Of a DNA stretch of 64,000 bases, positions 61,921-64,000 are shown one piece after another. The notes beneath the pieces were generated by a model. It made no database searches and was not told where the DNA came from. It worked only from the letters and a program-made list of their open reading frames with translations. The translations under genes and the position numbers were made by a program. Positions within the stretch are counted from its first letter, which is position 1. Every line of letters starts with the position of its first letter. Source of the stretch: Betaproteobacteria bacterium Ga0077526 (GTDB lineage: Bacteria; Pseudomonadota; Gammaproteobacteria; Burkholderiales; Ga0077523); assembly GCA_001464765.1 (NCBI GenBank), contig LNDV01000034.1, positions 62,001 through 126,000 of the forward strand, given 5' to 3'.

Positions 61921-62637
61921 TCAGAGGCCGAGGGCCGAACGCTGATGGGCGATAAGCTGGCCGATGCCGGCCTCGGCGAGATCGAGCATGGCATCCAGTT
62001 CACGACGCGAGAACGGCGCGCCTTCGGCGGTGCCCTGCACTTCCACGAGGTGACCGCGGCCGGTCATCACGACATTCATGTCGGTCTCGCACTGCGAGTC
62101 CTCGGCGTAGTCGAGGTCGAGAACCGGCACGCCTTCGTACACGCCCACGGACACCGCCGCGATGAAATCCGAAACCGGCACGCGCGAGAGCAGACCGCGA
62201 TCGACCAGACCGCTCATGGCGTCGTGCAGGGCGACGAAGGCGCCGGTGATGCTCGCCGTGCGCGTGCCGCCATCGGCCTGGATGACGTCGCAGTCGAGTT
62301 GTACGGAGCGCTCCCCGAGCGCGGCGAGGTCCACGACGGATCGCAGACTGCGACCGATGAGGCGCTGGATTTCCTGCGTGCGGCCGGACTGCTTGCCGCG
62401 GGCGGCTTCGCGGTCGCTGCGCGTGTGGGTCGAGCGGGGCAGCATGCCGTACTCGGCCGTGACCCAGCCCTTGCCCTGGCCTCGAAGGAACGGCGGGACC
62501 TTCTCCTCGACGCTGGCGGTGCAGAGAACTCGGGTGTCGCCGAACTCGACGAGGACGGAGCCCTCGGCGTGGCGCGTGTAGTGACGGTGGATGCGCACGG
62601 CGCGCAGTTCGTGTGTGGCACGGCCGCTAGGTCTCAT
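61921..62637 (-). CDS. rph: Ribonuclease PH
   Basis: A 238-residue phosphorolytic exoribonuclease trimming tRNA 3' ends. It opens RPSGRATHELRAVRIHRHYT. GWVTAEYGMLPRSTHTRSDR holds phosphate-binding residues, and QLDCDVIQADGGTRTASIT the catalytic Asp. Length is standard. The rph-rdgB pair is common in Proteobacteria; yicC, often beside it, is divergent here. Confidence 0.95.
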   Translation of the reverse strand: MRPSGRATHELRAVRIHRHYTRHAEGSVLVEFGDTRVLCTASVEEKVPPFLRGQGKGWVTAEYGMLPRSTHTRSDREAARGKQSGRTQEIQRLIGRSLRSVVDLAALGERSVQLDCDVIQADGGTRTASITGAFVALHDAMSGLVDRGLLSRVPVSDFIAAVSVGVYEGVPVLDLDYAEDSQCETDMNVVMTGRGHLVEVQGTAEGAPFSRRELDAMLDLAEAGIGQLIAHQRSALGL

Positions 62638-62767
62638 CGATTTGCCTCATGCAGTGGCTTGTTTTTTGGTGCGGCCGCCGCGCGTGCTGGTCGCGTCGGT
62701 GACGGCTGTGCTATCTTCCCCTCGCGCCATTCTCGGGCGCATCTTCCAGTCTGTAAAGACCACTCCC

Positions 62768-63634
62768 ATGATCTATAGCATGACCGGCTACGCTGCCGTG
62801 ACGCGCGATCTGCCGCTCGGAACTCTCATGCTGGAGTTGCGTTCGGTCAATCATCGCTTCCTCGACATTTCGTTTCGTGCGCCGGAAGAATTCCGCGCGT
62901 TCGAGGGCACCATGCGCGAGGCGCTCGCCTCGAAGCTGAGCCGCGGCAAGCTCGAATGCCGGATCAGCCTCAATCGCGGCACCGCTGCGGTGTCGCTGCT
63001 CGAACTCAATCTGCCGCTGCTGGGCCGTCTCGCGGAATTCGACGCGCAGATCCGTGCGCAGCTGCCGCAGGCCACGCCGCTCGGCGTGGCGGATGCCCTC
63101 CGCTGGCCCGGCATGTTCGGCGCCGACACCCTGCCGCTCGAAGCACTGCGCGAGTCCTGCCTGGAAGCCTTCCACGCCGCCCTCGAAGATTTCGCGGCGA
63201 CGCGCGGTCGCGAAGGCGAGAAGCTCGCCGCTCTGCTGCTCGAACGCGTCGCGCGCATGGAACAGCTCGCGAAGGAAGTCGCACCGCGCGTTCCGCAGCT
63301 CGTGGCCGCCCAGCAGGAACGCTTCGCGCAGCGCATGCGTGATGCCGGCGTCGCCATCGAGGAAGACCGCATCCGCCAGGAAGTGGTGCTCTACGCCTCC
63401 CGCATCGACGTGGACGAGGAACTCACCCGCCTCGCCACTCATCTGTCCGAAGTCCGCCGCATCCTCGCCAAGGGCGGCGCCGTCGGCAAGCGACTCGACT
63501 TTCTCATGCAGGAACTCAACCGCGAAGCCAACACGCTGGGTTCGAAGGCCGGCGACATCGATATCTCCCAGACCTCGATGGAACTGAAGGTGCTGATCGA
63601 GCAGATGCGGGAGCAGGTGCAGAACATCGAGTAG
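62768..63634 (+). CDS. yicC: YicC-family endoribonuclease
   Basis: A 288-residue YicC protein. The start is IYSMTGYAAVTRDLPLGTLM, followed by LELRSVNHRFLDISFRAPEE. The C terminus carries the DUF1527 part, GGAVGKRLDFLMQELNREAN then DISQTSMELKVLIEQMREQV. In E. coli YicC is an endoribonuclease acting on small RNAs. ATG at 62768 chosen because MTGYA is close behind; a longer frame runs into rph. Confidence 0.92.
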   Translation: MIYSMTGYAAVTRDLPLGTLMLELRSVNHRFLDISFRAPEEFRAFEGTMREALASKLSRGKLECRISLNRGTAAVSLLELNLPLLGRLAEFDAQIRAQLPQATPLGVADALRWPGMFGADTLPLEALRESCLEAFHAALEDFAATRGREGEKLAALLLERVARMEQLAKEVAPRVPQLVAAQQERFAQRMRDAGVAIEEDRIRQEVVLYASRIDVDEELTRLATHLSEVRRILAKGGAVGKRLDFLMQELNREANTLGSKAGDIDISQTSMELKVLIEQMREQVQNIE

Positions 63635-63749
63635 GCGTCGGGCTGGTAGCTGTATCGGCACGGCCGAGACGAGTCCGGGCGTTTCGCGTCCGGAAAGGAT
63701 CGAGGCAGTAAGTTGAAGGGGCTCAGGGTGGCCTAACGCAGGTAACGCG

Positions 63750-64000
63750 ATGCAACCCATGAACAATCAAGCACTTTCGTCCTTCATCTGGTCCGTCGCC
63801 GACCTGCTGCGCGGCGACTACAAGCAGTCAGAGTACGGGCGCGTGATCCTGCCCTTCACGGTCCTCCGCCGGCTGGACTGCGTGCTCGAAGCCACCAAGC
63901 CCGCGGTGCTGGCCGAGTTCGAGGCCAAGACCCGCGCCGGCCTGAACCCCGACCCCTTCCTGCTGCGCAAGGCAGGCCAGAGTTTCTACAACACCAGCCC
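63750..64000 (+). CDS. hsdM: Type I restriction-modification methyltransferase HsdM, N-terminal part
   Basis: From the ATG at 63750 (or 63759) the frame stays open to the window edge, 83 codons. The translation contains ALSSFIWSVADLLRGDYKQS then YGRVILPFTVLRRLDCVLEA, the HsdM N-terminal helical domain. The catalytic NPPY motif lies beyond the window. It follows yicC by 115 bases. HsdS and HsdR are expected downstream. This is the first accessory defence gene in the window. Confidence 0.85.
   Translation, partial: MQPMNNQALSSFIWSVADLLRGDYKQSEYGRVILPFTVLRRLDCVLEATKPAVLAEFEAKTRAGLNPDPFLLRKAGQSFYNTS

Overview
The window is a high-GC chromosomal segment of a betaproteobacterium, probably from the Burkholderiales/Nitrosomonadales side. 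Several things point there: the mrp-dcd-decarboxylase block divergent from metG; the man-type IIA/HPr/EI phosphotransferase trio; a class I PHA synthase; AceK; a LiuR-type (MerR) leucine catabolic cluster; and exosortase-type PEP-CTERM proteins. Genes are tightly packed, with many 4-8 base overlaps. No tRNA, rRNA, CRISPR array or intact insertion sequence was seen.

Layout. (1) 1-6900: the start of a nitrile hydratase alpha gene (minus strand, runs off the window) is divergent from a five-gene operon for a Liv/Urt-type ABC importer (two permeases, binding protein, two ATPases) and an amidase-signature amidase, closed by a perfect terminator. Together they suggest nitrile to amide to acid plus ammonia. 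(2) 6923-9550: folA, then a 1.15 kb tandem duplication. Each unit carries the 3' end of folA and an antisense PEP-CTERM gene with an identical sigma-54-type promoter. (3) 9700-15700: MltF-like transglycosylase, a small membrane protein, REP-like repeats, then decarboxylase, dcd and mrp on the minus strand. (4) 15800-26560: housekeeping genes metG, acyP, PTS trio, holA, proA, lpdA, nudC and a VanZ-like gene. (5) 26668-32340: a TIR-TM-TPR protein, small unknowns, YaiI, HbpS-like, an enoyl-CoA hydratase-like gene, a PDZ protein and an orphan glycine-betaine-type binding protein. (6) 32570-35840: promoter plus a set of amidohydrolase, FmdB zinc ribbon and di-haem DUF1111 protein. (7) 35900-40110: J-domain-like protein, cytochrome b561, and a GMC oxidoreductase with its small subunit.

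(8) 40427-55982: a 15.5 kb one-direction run on the minus strand holding the full leucine/isovalerate pathway: liuR, liuA, liuB, liuC, liuD and HMG-CoA lyase. Interleaved with it are aceK, a thiolase, a 3-hydroxyisobutyrate-dehydrogenase-family enzyme, a DsbA-fold isomerase, LOG, rhodanese, a TfoX C-domain protein, DUF1289, DUF2889, a CoA-transferase and a membrane protein with a BRO-N-like tail. A palindrome suited to LiuR lies just before liuA. Leucine ends in acetyl-CoA and acetoacetate, so AceK (glyoxylate switch) and the thiolase make metabolic sense here.

(9) 56087-63634: metallo-beta-lactamase-fold hydrolase, a PHA synthase with an extra 180-residue Ala/Lys/Pro tail, a YdjM-like membrane protein, an MFS transporter, rdgB, rph and yicC. 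The last 250 bases start a type I restriction-modification hsdM, so a defence locus probably lies beyond the edge.

The most unusual points are the sigma-54/PEP-CTERM tandem duplication, the tailed PHA synthase, the membrane-anchored TIR protein, the BRO-N-like membrane protein and aceK inside the leucine operon.
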